This document shows, one piece after another, positions 12,380 to 24,436 of a DNA stretch of 64,000 bases (its first letter is position 1; the number at the start of each line of letters is the position of its first letter). Source of the stretch: Chrysoperla carnea (Eukaryota; Arthropoda; Insecta; Neuroptera; Chrysopidae); assembly GCF_905475395.1 (NCBI RefSeq), contig NC_058340.1:70782181-70846180 (forward strand). Direction: 5' to 3'. Under the pieces are notes generated by a model. That model searched no databases. It saw only the letters and a program-made list of their open reading frames with translations, and had not been told where the DNA came from. The translations under genes were made by a program, and so were the position numbers.

Positions 12380-15300
12380 TTACGTTCTATTATCTCTTTT
12401 AATTGTAATAAAACCAACACCACTTGCTCCTTGACATTGGCCACTAAATAACACTATAAAAAATCCTCTAGGTTCCATATGTGTCCATATGTTCGCTATC
12501 CATTCATCCAATAAACTGTAAAGGTAATCAAAACAAATTATTAAGGTTATTATAAAGAAAATACTACGTAATGACATTTCAATGACAGTCAATAGGGAAT
12601 ATTCATGAAATTTAAATTTGATTCAAATAATTTTCTTCCGTAACTTCAATGACTGGACATTTCAGCTAAATCATTATTTTAGTAATTAATATCTTTTTAA
12701 TTACTTAAAATTAATTAATAAAAGTACAAATTCAGCGAGGGTATTTAAAAATTTCTAAAACGGAAATTCAAATTTTTATACGGACGTGACATCAAAATAC
12801 GGGCTTGTCAAATTTGTTGACATACTGTATGATATTAATTACTTACATTTTATATGGTATTTCATTAAATTATTCTATTCTACGGCTTTTTATTACAAAA
12901 CTTAATAATAACGAGTGTAAATTCTGTGTTGTAAATTTTTTAAAGTGTAAATTATACATTGAACTGTCACCAATTGACAGATCACGTACTTATACGTAAT
13001 CAACAGAGAGCGCCAAAAAATTGCGTTTAAATATCTCAAAATTATAATTATAATGTATCATCAAAGACATCCTTTCCGATAATACCGAAAACATCAAGAA
13101 AGTGCTCAACTTCATTCAAGACTCAGGGCTCACAAATCAAATATAACCAATATGTATTAATGCAATTACTCTATTTTATTAAGTTTACTGTATAAATAAC
13201 ATTATCTGTTGAAAATACAGTATAATAAATATATTTAAAAAAAAAAAAAAAATGTATTTTAAATATTTTTTTACACTTAATTAACGCATTTTTAAGCAGT
13301 ATTTATATTTTTTACTTTGTTATAACGGTGTAAACTATGAATTAAAAATATAAAAAAAATACATGAATATTCCCTATTTTATAGTCCTGTAAATCTACAG
13401 ACAATTAATTTCTGAGAATTGACCTTGACAGATGGACAAAAAATAGACAGGCGAATAACGGAGTAATCCTAAAAGAGTACATTTTTAAAGTACTTACCTA
13501 AATGTATTTGAAGCATTCTCATGATTAAGTTGTTCATCATTTAAATTAATATGACCCAAAGCAAAACTATAATCTTTTGCACTTTCACACAATCTTTGTA
13601 CACATAATTGATTTGTTTGAACCGTTTCACATTTAATCTTCTTATCTTTGGACTCATAATCATATGTTACATTTGACTTATCCACAAACGATGTATACTC
13701 ATCAATCACTTGATCACATCCAACAATAAATGCATTCTTTTCATTTGATACCTAATCAAATAAAATTCTATCAAAAACTAAATTATTTCCAACAAAAAAA
13801 AATGGCACAAACGAGAATTTTGATATTAATTCAATCAAATTAAACATTAAACAAACGCTGCATAAAATCAGGTATTTTTATTTTTTTGAAACGTTATTTG
13901 TAACGTAAAGGCACTGTTAAATCCAAGTTTTCCACCTCGGGAGACGACCGGGTCATTCTCAAACAAATAAAATAAAAATATTTTGACCTATTTCAGACCC
14001 AGAAGGGCTGATTTTTCATCAAAGATTGTGGATTATGGAAAGTAGGTTAAAATTGCAACGATTTGTACAGAACCGATAGTTTCGGAAATACAGCTTATTA
14101 AAATTTGGCCAGTTTTTCAAATTATACGATTACTCATTTACAGATGACATGCCAGACGAAGATGAAGTAAACGAAGATTATAATTGTCGATGCCCATCTG
14201 GATATTCTTAGGAATCCTCCTGGCATCTTAAAAAAAAATCAGAAGCGCGCTAATCAGGAGGGGTCAAGACAGAGGGGGTATTAAGTCTTAGAATCTTATT
14301 TTCTATCTGATGCAACAAAGGCGTAAGTTACCCCTGGGACATCCTGTATTTCTTTTTTAATATAATTTAGTCTTATTTCATCATTTTCAGACCATTCAAG
14401 TATCTGAAGATCTAGTATTTCTTTAGAAACGCTCTCTTGGGTCACTTGAGACTTCAAGAGTGACATCTGGGAGGAAGGGAAAGGATTCCAAGGAAGTACT
14501 AAGGTCTTCAAAGATTTTAAAGGTTGTGCCCATTTTCGAGATTATTTTTAAATAATAAATGTGCCGCCATTTAGATGTTTTATACTAAAATGTATTGTGT
14601 GCACGAGTGACAAGTAAAAACATCCCCGTTAACAAAAATGACGAAATAATTCATAAAAAGAAATATTGCCCGGCTAATAAATTTTCAGTTATTCTGAAAT
14701 GACTGCCACATACTCCGGTTGCTCCTTGGCTTGCTACTTATTCTTGTACTTACCGTTAAATGTTTAAATAAATTCGTAGCATATGCATGTTGTGTTTTCA
14801 TTTCATTATTTAATTCATATTTTTCAGTATTATGTCGTCCGCCTAAGACCGCATCACCGTATTCAACAGTTTTCGTTAATTTTAACTGTGCTAGTTTTAA
14901 TGACGCTTTACTATCTTCAACAGAACAATGTCCATTACGACTGGCTTGAATACGTTCCGATAGATATTCACGTGCTAGTGTTGCTAATTTTGTTTTACGT
15001 GTACGATCACCGGACATATTAAATATAACACTTGTATCAATTATGTATGGATGCATCATTTTTAATGTATGTAAATCAAAGTTTAATGATTGACCAACAA
15101 GTATGGCATCGGCTGGTAATAGTTCACGTAAATCTTGTTGAACGTCTGATAGTTTTGTTGTGATACCATCTAACATTTCTTTTGTTATTCCTGTAATTAA
15201 AATTATTATTTTTTATTAAGTGAGTCATGGAAGTTAACTATGGTTATAGCAGTCTTTCCGCAATCGGAGAAATAGGGAATATTCATGTATTTTTTTATAT

Positions 15301-18300
15301 TTTTAATTCATTGTTTACACCGTTATAACAAAGTAAAATATATAAATACTACTTAAAAATGCTGTATTTAAATGTAAAAAAATATTTAAAATACATTATA
15401 ATTTTGAGATATTTAAACGCATTTTTTTGGCGCTCTTTGTTGATGACGTATAAGTACGTGATCTGTCAATTGGTGGCAGTTCAATGTATAATTTACACTT
15501 TAAAAAAATTAATTTACAACACAGAATTTACACTCGTTATTATTAAGTTTTCTAATAAAAGCCGTAGAATAATATAATTTAATGAAATACCATATAAAAT
15601 GTAAGTAATTAATATCATACAGTATATCAACAAATTTGACAAGCCCGTACTATGATGTCACGTCCGTATAAAAATTTGAATTTCCGTTTTAGAAATTTTT
15701 AAATGCACTCACTGAATTTGTACTTTTATTAATTAATTTTTTAGTAATTAAAAAGATATTAATTACTAAAATAATGATTTAGTTGAAATGTCCAGTCATT
15801 AAAGTAACGGAAGAAAAATATTTGAACCAAATTTAAATTTCATGAATATTCCCTATTGCTAGGGCAAGCTCAGCCTCCTCTGAAAAATCGAGAACCTGCT
15901 TTAACCGATAACCAGAGCCTAAGAGTTTCGAAATAATATTTTTAGAAAACGATTTTCAATTTTTATTGTCGAAGAAAATTATTTATAAACTTTAGTGGAT
16001 ACAGCCCTACTACCTTAACTTTTCCTAAGCCTGCCCTGATTACAAAGCCTAGTTACGGCCATGTTGCCCCCTGTAAAAAGTAACAAAGTTGTTTCAATTA
16101 GCAATAACATGAACAACACCTGGAGGGTGGATTTTAAAATGAAAAACAAACGAACTATGTGTCTTTCTCCCTGGACCTGCAATTTTACTTGGGCTAGTTT
16201 TCTCCTCAACGTAAACTTGACATCAGAGACAAAATTGTTGCAAATTATGTTAAGTCAACTAATCAAACTTCGTTGCAACTTACGCTTGGGCTTACTCAGG
16301 ACTTAGGACCCTATTTTTTAGAGTTTTAATCCATGAAGCCGAAGATAAAGTTTAAGGGAGGGGGGGGGTCCCCTGTGTGATTTTTCAAATGTAATAAAAT
16401 TGAATACCTGAAAATCGTGTTAAATAATCAACAATTTTATTATCAGGTTTAACCAGCTTTTCATAAATCGTATGCAATTTTTCATTAACAATTGAAATAC
16501 GTGTTAACTCTAAATTTCCACTTGTTGTACGACACATTTCACAATCCAAGCCAAACATTGGTGAAAATGGTGTAACAGGTTTATAAGCATCTTTCGTTAG
16601 AACATAATCCGAATATTTTTCTGATAATTCACCCTTTAACGGAATTGGATAATTCTCTTCAACTAGCTGTGCCGCTGATAATAATAATGTAGTACGGGGA
16701 AATTTATCCGATTCTGGTAAATTACCAATATATTCGATTTTTGGACCCCTATGATCAATTGGAAATACGGCACGTAACATTTTAAATACTTCTCCGGTCA
16801 TTTGTATTGCAGCTTGTACACTACCTGTTTCAAAATTAAATAACGGTTAATAATGTTGTTGAAAAGAGAAATTAAGGTAGTGTGAAGAAGGGTAAAGAAA
16901 GTGGCCTCCTGAAAAACGTTAACGTTGGTTTGATATAATTGTTGGTATTACTAACCGTATTTCTTGATAAGTTTACTCCGTTGTGTATTAGTTAGAGGAA
17001 CGGATACAAGTTCTTGTATCATGTTACCACCATAACAAGTTGGTGTTAATACTTCAACTTGATTATCTTTAAATTTCGTATTTAATATGTTGAAATTTGA
17101 TTGATACGATGTATAGTGATATATCGATAGATTCTCAACAACTAAAACTATAGTATGACTAATACGATTATATTTATCCAATTGACACCATCGTGATGGA
17201 GTGTATGATGCGAAATGTCCGGATTGTGAATATAATAATAAATGTTGAATATCACTTAAAAATAATGGTATACGTTCATTTCCATTCAATGATAGGTGTG
17301 CTTTATCGCCAACGGCTTTTAACATGAATTTTGGTTGTTTTATTTTAATTTTACGTTCTTGTACCTAAAAAGGAATAATCAAAAACAAATTGTTAAATGA
17401 CTAAGGATATCGAAATTATTCAGAGTAGGCCACAAGGTCATTTCCTATTTTTCAGTTTCATTTCCCCGTCAGCACTCGCATTATGAGCACTTTGCTCACT
17501 CTCGATTTACAAGTTACAAAATTAAAAAGAAACTCCGATAAATATTTCGTATACGGAACCCTAAACTCACACTTGAAACGTATCTAACAACACTGTCCAT
17601 TCAATTACCTTTTTCCTTGGAGGCTTCTCCAAACTGAACAGATTTTGAAGATCATCGCCTATTTTTTTAGTTTTTCCGGGTACGAAACCCTAAACTCGCA
17701 CTTAAAACATAGCTAAGAACACTCCTCCTTAAAATACCTTTCACGAAACAAAAAAAAAAAACAAATCGGTTCATCCGTTTAGGCGCTACGACTCCACATA
17801 CGAAAAGTACTCGTTAAAAAGTTTTGTGGCCCTGAGAGCTTTTGATCAGAACAATTCGAATAACATTTTGGAGTAGGTTAGAAAAAGTTTCAGTTTCACA
17901 TAAAGTCATTTTACTATCTTACTATCTAATCTTGCTGGGTCTTTTGGCACAGTTGTTTATTTGATTGCAACAACCTCCGAGTACTTAAATCTCTCTTGCG
18001 GACTCTCTCTAGATACATACAGTGAATATACAGGGTGTTCTGTTATTGATAGCAGAAAATTGTACCACTAAATTAAGCTTGTCAAGACAAATGGAAAAGC
18101 TATATACCAAATTTCCATTTGAGGCCTGATGCGGAAGATATGACTATGGGAAAATAGAAAGATTTATGAATTCACAGACCTATCAAATCCATTGAATTAG
18201 TAGCCGTCAATTTAGAATAGAGGGGACTATCATGAAACAATATTTGATTGTAAATTAATTGCTTTGGGTAGTGAATACTAAAAAAAAATTATTTTGTTGT

Positions 18301-19259
18301 TATTATTTATAAAGAAAAAAAAAATGATTCACCAATACAATTAGATGTGGGAGGTATCAAATTATATATTATAATAGGTCCGGGATAGGGGGAATAAATT
18401 GTGTAATACAGAACACAAAATCTTAAACATTGTCTAACTTTACAACGTCAACACACAACATACATACTTTGGTTTGTCTCGAAGTATATGTATCTAAGCA
18501 TAAATTTAGCAAAACGGAATGGTCCGTTTTACTAAATTAATGCTTACGGTATGTGATATCGCACGATAGGTTGCGTAAAGCACTTAATTTACAAAGAAAA
18601 ACAGTGTAGGTTTTAATGGGTTAGTTTTTATAATAACAAAAGTAGCCAAATAGAGTGTTTTTGTAATAATTTTGCATTTAGAGACGCTTTCCACTATGAT
18701 AAAACACATCCTCTATTTAAGTAGTGTTTTGTTGGTTTCATTCAAAATTTTATTGAACTTGTGATTCGATAAAGATATATTAATTTATTTTGTTAATTAT
18801 CTCACAAAGTAGGCTTCAAATCCAAAAGTCGAAAATAACTTTTTCCTTCGTCGTTATGAGCTTATTCTGCAGGATGACGATCTGCAGTCAATAACAGAAC
18901 GCCTTGTATACTACTTAAAAGATACAAAAATTAAAAATATTTACCTCTTTTTTTAACATTTGATATTCTTTTTTTATAGAAATAGAATTTTTCTTACTAT
19001 TCTCTAAATTTTCTGAATTTAATTGTTTTTCTTCATGTATTTTTAAACGTTTTGTAACTGGTTCTGTACAGTTATTATCATTTTCTTCAGCTACTTCTAC
19101 CTCTTGTTGTAATTTTCTATCTTGTTCATTTAATTTTGCTATTTCTAAAAATGCTGTCACCTTTTTCTTTTTCTTTTCAAGTCTAGCCATTTGTTTCATA
19201 TTTAATGGTTTAATGGTTGATGATTTTAATTCACTTGAATATGACATTGTCCCCAACAT
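12380..19259 (-). CDS. REXO5: RNA exonuclease 5 (REXO5/NEF-sp family), seven coding exons
   Basis: DEDDh 3'-5' exoribonuclease; the family trims the 3' ends of nuclear RNAs such as snoRNA and rRNA. Exons read from the splice sites: 19259-18945, 17364-16956, 16824-16408, 15190-14754, 14505-14332, 13751-13498, 12515-12380. All phases agree, giving about 713 aa (human REXO5 is of similar size). Exon 1 is charged and lysine-rich (probable nuclear localisation). The next exons carry the family's N-terminal block (LSDIQHLLLYS, PSRWCQLDKYNR, YGGNMIQELV). The catalytic domain shows LDCEM (D and E near residues 335 and 337), TRFSGIT across the exon 3/4 junction, LNFDLHTLKM (D near 419) and HCSVED (H near 468, D near 473), so all DEDDh residues are present. 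The C-terminal three exons occupy the place of the two RRMs of vertebrate REXO5 but are only weakly RRM-like. The fifth exon's acceptor (phase 0, at 14505) is the least certain junction. The start is the first ATG of an open frame; an ATG four codons on is an alternative. Confidence 0.9.
12595..13374 (-). mobile_element. MITE family 1, copy 1, with nested LINE tail; REXO5 last intron
   Basis: Terminal inverted repeats GGGAATATTCATG are flanked by TA, as in Tc1/mariner-type elements. It runs opposite to the copies at 15275 and 63350. Without the nested 192-bp insert at 13059-13250 and its duplicated 7 bp, it is about 581 bp, like the other copies. It carries no open frame of its own. It lies wholly inside an intron and spares both splice sites. 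Confidence 0.85.
13059..13250 (+). mobile_element. 5'-truncated non-LTR retrotransposon tail inside MITE copy 1
   Basis: The insert is bounded by a 7-bp duplication AATGTAT (13052-13058 and 13251-13257) and ends in a run of A. Its first ~80 bases can be read as the C-terminus of a LINE-type ORF (NIKKVLNFIQDSGLTNQI then stop), followed by a short 3' UTR. The order of insertion is therefore MITE first, LINE second. Confidence 0.75.
15275..15853 (+). mobile_element. MITE family 1, copy 2 (579 bp), REXO5 intron
   Basis: Same terminal repeats GGGAATATTCATG...CATGAATATTCCC with flanking TA. It aligns along its length with 63350-63932 and, inverted, with 12595-13374. It lies between the exons ending at 16408 and beginning at 15190. 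Confidence 0.88.
17540..17815 (+). repeat. Dispersed repeat, probable LINE 3' region, copy 2
   Basis: It shares order and wording with 4915-5220: CGGAACCCTAA, GAACAGATTTTGAA, CCGGGTACGAAACCCTAA, then GGTTCATCCGTTTAGGCGC. Two spaced copies in one window show a dispersed family. The class (a non-LTR 3' end) is inferred from its look only. Confidence 0.55.
18029..18908. mobile_element. Inverted-repeat element with TACAGGGTG-type ends, REXO5 intron 1
   Basis: The left end is TACAGGGTGTTCTGTTATTG; the right end, inverted, is TACAAGGCGTTCTGTTATTG. The interior has no convincing frame. It occupies much of the intron between exons 18945 and 17364. Superfamily not determined. Confidence 0.7.
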
Positions 19260-20121
19260 CCATACACTAAGTAAATATACAAATTAAAAAAATTATCCCA
19301 AAACCTCTTACAAAATAGCTCCTAGCTTAAATTCGAAAAATCGTAAAGCTATGAAACTCATATCAAATACCTAAGAGCAGGGAAAATAGTACTCTCTAAT
19401 GATCATAACAGTTTCCATAAGACAAGGGGGACACCAAGTTATTAATGAAGACGGAAGACTAAAAAACATGGCCCTGTCTGATTTTCACATTGCATGGGAG
19501 CCCCGTAAAATTACAGTAAAGCAATTAATATATAAAATTGTATACCTAAATTTAAAATTGAGAATACATGAAGCGATATAATTAACTACCCGTAGGACAT
19601 AATTCAGTGATATTTTTCTTAACATAATTTTACGAAAAAAATAAATTAAAATTAATGGCAAAAAATGATGTTTTGGGGTTACTAAAGAAAACAAAATGTA
19701 ACAGATTTAACAAAATTTAGTTGCTATAATTACCTCACTTTTTTAACGAACAATCATTACATTTTTTTATAAATTAAAACGTAAATATTATTTATATTTT
19801 TTAATGGAAAATATTCAAAATGTTTATTTCGATGACAATTAGCACATGTATTTTACTTTAAAAAAAATTCATAGACATCAAATATATATAGACTGTCAAA
19901 CAACACTTTGTAAACGCTCACAGACCTATATAATAAATTACACGTTCGATACAATTATTATTCTTTTTTTCGAAAAATGTGATAAAATGTACCTATATAT
20001 TGTTTTTTAAATAGAAATAATAAATTTTTCGAAGCGGTTTCCATAGTATTAATGTAATTAAGCAAGAAAAACATTGCTATTTTTTATTTTATTACATTGA
20101 TGAAAATCGTAAATATCCCTG
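19260..20121. other. REXO5 upstream region, no gene seen
   Basis: Likely holds the REXO5 promoter, but I cannot place it. Short frames here are AT-driven. Confidence 0.5.
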
Positions 20122-20225
20122 CGTCACAAAATTTACACAGGTTTTACCATTCTAAGTGATATAGCTACATGTACTATTATAGTAATATCAATTAGAATGG
20201 TAAAAACCGTGCAAATTTTGTGACG
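20122..20225. mobile_element. Short palindromic MITE (104 bp)
   Basis: 33-bp arms CGTCACAAAATTT... and its inverse, with about three mismatches, ending GTGACGATGAGTATAC. It is related to the element at 37229-37352 (CATTCTAAG and GAGTATAC blocks). A loose third match lies near 5790-5825. Confidence 0.75.
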
Positions 20226-20924
20226 ATGAGTATACATACAAAAACTTGAACAATAAAAACTTAGATATTCTCAATTATATAGTCATTTTGTTTCCTGCCA
20301 AGTGTCCAAATATACTATGAAAACATAGCAGCAAATGCGATAATCAAAACGAAGAAAAGCTATTATCTTCTACCTTCTAATATAAATATACATATTTAGC
20401 TGTTCGTTAGTACGGCTAAAGCTCAAAAACGGCTTGGCCGATTTGAATAATTTGAGTACAACGAGCTTCAGAGCCGAAATGCCAAGCCACACCGAAGCCC
20501 GTTCATTTGCCCAAGTTTGGCCAAAAAAACAACTTTGGCTTGTTTTTTTGGAGGTTTGAATAGTGCTTAGAGAATCATACGTCTATTTAAATTTAGATGT
20601 TGGTACCAGAATTGCATTCATGTAGGTGTTTGTGCGGTGGTCGTAATAAAATCAATATCAATATTAGGCCTCATTACTTCTAGCATTTATAGTTATAGGT
20701 TATTATCTGCTTTACCAGACTCGATAGAATATTACAAGACAGAATCTGCCCCGCCGGGCCGATCCGATTTCTGTTTGAATAAGATATTAACAACAAATTG
20801 ATAACCATTTTTATAAATCTTTTATTATTTAAATAAAATAAAATATGTATAATACAAATAAAATTAAAATAATATTAAATTCTTATACGGCACATTAAAA
20901 ATTAGTTCACCATCTGCTACTCTC

Positions 20925-21145
20925 ACTAGAGGGACTGTTTCGTTTCGTATTGATGCATTAATAGACAGAAGAAGATGAGAAGAATCCCGGCGAAGAAGAT
21001 GTGGGCATTCTACGCGGCATCTCTTATCCTGAAGTGTGTCGCCTTCGGGTGACAGATTGTTCTCAAAGAAGGCACAGAGGCCCCCTTGGTGTGAGTGCTA
21101 GCGACCCATTTGCGGTACACTTCTTATGTTTTATCATTGTTATAA
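20925..21145 (+). repeat. LINE 3' UTR fragment between REXO5 and the ZAD cluster
   Basis: Aligns with 54330-54475: TTCGGGTGACA, TCTCAAAG, GGCACAGAGGCCCCCTTG, GTGCTAGCGACCCATTTG. The copy near 54 kb sits behind a LINE coding remnant, which identifies this as the 3' UTR of that family. Confidence 0.65.
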
Positions 21146-21170
21146 AGTCTTTCCCTTATTTGTACTCTTT

Positions 21171-22770
21171 TTAAATTGAATTCGTATGTACTTTCATGTG
21201 AACATTTAAAGCAACTTTTTGTATAAAACTTTTATCACACATGTGACATTTAAATGGTTTTTCACCAGTATGACGTCTTACATGATGTAACAAAATTTTC
21301 TTATCAAAAAAGGCTTGAGAACAGAACGTACAAACAAAATTACGTTCATTCAAATGAATACGTGATGTATGAACTTTTAATTGAAATACCGTACGATATG
21401 TTTTCTCGCATTTATCACAAGCGTAAGGACGTTCCTTCGTATGCGTTAATAAATGCTTATTTAAATGATAAGTCGATCGTAGCTTAAGTCCACATTGATT
21501 ACACAAATGTTTATAAACCGGACCCGAACCTGTATGATAAGCTTGCACATGACCCGTGAGTGTTTCTCGTGATACAAATATTTTATCACAATATTGGCAA
21601 TTCAGTTTATCACGTTCGCCATGTGTTGTCATATGGTAACGTAGATTACGTCGACGTAATGATTTACCACAAACTTCACAATTCACAAGTTGATCTCGGA
21701 ACGGGGTTTTGATTTTTGGATGCATTTTTCGCATATGTTTTTCTAAAATTCGTTTCGTTTTGAATGTTTCTTCACATTTATCACATTTTGGATTCTTTCT
21801 TATTTTCTCAATTTTGTGTATAAATCGCATGTGTCTGTATAAAGAGTCTTTACTTGGTAATTTTGCCGAACACATTTTACACGTTATCTCGGGGATGTCA
21901 TCGTTTTCATGAGTTAATTTATGTTGTGTTAATTTCTTTCGTGTTGAAAATGTTAAATTACAAATACGACACTTGTTATGGGATTTTTCATGAGCACGTA
22001 AATGTAATGGATGATAACAGATAAGAGAACATTTTTCACATTTAACACCTTCTGCATTGTGCATTTTTTTCATATGTACACCAAGTGCATCGACTTTTTT
22101 AAACGACTTTGAACAAGTTTCACATTTATAATCATTTGTCTGCGGTGCTTCTTCTAATTCAGATTTTTCACTTTCACTATCATAATTAGAATCATTTTCA
22201 TCATTTTCACAGCCATCACTTTCCTCTTCGAATTTATATTGAATGGTTTTCTTCCTTGTTTTTATTCTATTCAATTCTGGTTTATCTTCATTTTTAATTT
22301 CCACCAATTCTTCGTCATGAAAATTGTTCTGTTTTGATTTTTTTGAATCATCCTTATTTTGATTTGATACATTTTCACTATCACTTTCTTCTTTTACAAA
22401 AGTTGGATAATTTAGATCATCTAATCCTTCATTTTTCACGAAATTGTTTGTATTTTGTTCAATAATTTGTCGGAATGTATTGTCAGAATTTTCACATAAC
22501 TGTTTAAAATTGATAGTATTTTGTAATTGAAGAAAACATTCGTTGCATATTTGATTTGGTAGATCATCATTTTCCCAAATCTAGTACCAAAAGAATTATA
22601 AAATATTTTTCAGAAATATTATAAAAATATTGAATTACCTGTACAGAAGCACATGCTGTTATCATATCAATTATTTTAAACGAGTTGATTGACAAAAATG
22701 TTTTATTAAATTTCATACAAATACGACAAACTTTCTCAAAATCCGACAATAAAACACATTTTATATCCAT
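21171..22770 (-). CDS. ZAD-C2H2 zinc-finger protein, gene A of the cluster (11 fingers)
   Basis: Probable nuclear DNA-binding regulator of the arthropod ZAD family; the ZAD is a zinc-binding dimerisation module. Exon 1 (22770-22639, 44 codons) holds the first ZAD cysteine pair (VCRICMKF). After a 58-bp phase-0 intron, exon 2 (22580-21171) opens with IWENDDLPNQICNECF, the second pair. Total about 513 aa. A linker follows, with the SUMO-type motifs VKEE and IKNE and an acidic EEESD/DSNYDSESEK stretch. Then come 11 C2H2 fingers, ending TGEKPFKCHMCDKSF. Gene A has finger 4 (ITCKMCSAKL) and the finger 7-8 linker GSGPVYK, both shared with gene H at the far end of the cluster. Target genes cannot be inferred from sequence. 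Confidence 0.92.
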
Positions 22771-23030
22771 TTTTCAAAACATTTCACTTTTCAAGTGTAA
22801 AACAGACTTTAGTTTCTGGTCTGTTGACCTTAAGATAATGTATTTTCGTAATATTTGAAAATTTTTTATAATTCCTTTCGAAATAAAAACCAGTAGATGT
22901 TCTCCTTAAGACTACAGGTAATTTTATTTTTCAGGGGCGTTTACAGATTTTCTAATTTGAAAATATTAGGGTTAATATTTTTACGTTTCGATACCTATTT
23001 ACATCATCAGGGTCGTAACGAGGGTACATA

Positions 23031-23355
23031 GCTTTTCAAATTTGTGATCAAAATTAACCTAGGTCTAATAGGTTTCAAGAATGTGGAATGTTGACTTCAC
23101 AGATGAAAAGAATGACCCAAAATTAGTGGGTTTCAAAAAAAATTCCAATAAGATCCGATCAAATTTGCCTGAGTTATCAAAAAAATCGATTTTTTAACTT
23201 TATGACGTCATCAGAATCCAAAAATTTTAATTTTGCTCTATCATATCCAAATTTTATCCAATTTTGATAAACCAAGTATGTAATCCTACTAAATTTGGGT
23301 CATACTTTTCAAATTTGTGATCAAAATTAACCTAGCTATAATAGGTTTCAAGACT
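23031..23355 (-). repeat. Inverted copy of the ~316-bp repeat, between ZAD genes A and B
   Basis: Contains TTTTCAAATTTGTGATCAAA at both ends, plus TTTATGACGTCATCAGAATC and TTTTATCCAATTTTGATAAA, the reverse of 9411-10080. Confidence 0.8.
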
Positions 23356-23360
23356 TTAGA

Positions 23361-23440
23361 GTTTTATTAATCAAAGTATAGCAACAACAATATTTATAAT
23401 AAAAAATATATTTCAGCTTTACAAACTACAAAATCGTTAG
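23361..23440. repeat. Conserved intergenic block shared between ZAD genes
   Basis: A block with ACAATAATATTCGTAATAAA, TATATTT and TTTATAAACTACA-type wording recurs at about 26343-26435, 33655-33735, 37478-37545 and 43960-44045, each between two ZAD genes. It shows that the duplicated unit included intergenic DNA. It may hold a 3'-end or enhancer signal, but it could equally be neutral relic sequence. Confidence 0.6.
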
Positions 23441-24436
23441 TTTTTTTAAATGTAATGGGTTGATTATTTATGATGCTATCAGCGCCTATTAAAAAAAATT
23501 AAATGTTTAATTAATTAATAACAAATATAATTATTTATAAATAATGTAATCAAATAATACATAGTCCAGTTAACCTATCTATAGACCTTTTCATTTCAAT
23601 TACGATTCATTAATGTTTGTCTATGCTTGAGTGACATTTGTCTATCCTTGAGTAGCATTTCGTTTATCGACTAACTTCATGGTGTTAAAAATTTTAACTA
23701 ACTTCACCATGTACTTTTCGTGTCACCCTATGCGCTAGCATCATAAAAAGTCACTCTCATCATTTTTTCATAACGTGCCTAAAAAATTACTTAAAAAATT
23801 TGAGAACAAATTCAAACCAAATATACAAAAAAGGGTATTAACATTTCTATTTTCTTTGGAAGTATTCTGTAGTTCTCAAAAGTCGCTCCTTTGAAAAACG
23901 TTAGGTATATTAAAATATTAAACGAAAAAATATTCTGTGGTCTCAATATTCTCCTTTCCTAAACAAGTATTTTGTAGTTTATCATGTCACTATTGGCTCC
24001 AACGGCAGGTAGTAATTTTTGGATTAGAGGGAGGGTGGTAAGAAATTTACGATCCAAAAATGTCATTAATTCAATAGTACTTTGGCATATACACATTCTT
24101 AGTTAATTTAATCTATGGTAGCTCCATGTCTAAGGGAAGGCAGCTACTCTGATTTGTCCCATCCTCGGTATGCCCAAGATATGAATATCTTATAAGAACT
24201 TTCAACTTTCAACGAGTGCAAGAGAGAGCTGTGAGAGTGTCCGCAGGTAAGAGAGAAATCGCCGCCGAGCTACCGTATCATAGAATAGCTCAACAGCGTT
24301 CTTTCTCTTACCTGCGGACACTCTCACTTATGGCTAGCATAGACACTCGTGCACTCTATCTAATGATATCTCTATGACTTCATCAGAGGCGCCAACGATT
24401 AAATTCGACCAAGACTGGTGAATTTTTTTTTAAATT

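Noticed and set aside
21254-21487. Plus-strand frames opposite the zinc-finger exons (also at 28166, 31265, 34405, 37892, 44723)
   Set aside because: They are antisense shadows of the conserved finger codons and recur only because the genes are paralogous.
24214-24358. Inverted repeat GAGTGTCCGCAGGTAAGAGA with its inverse near 24310
   Set aside because: A real palindrome, probably a MITE relic, but borders and family cannot be set, so it was left out of the feature list.
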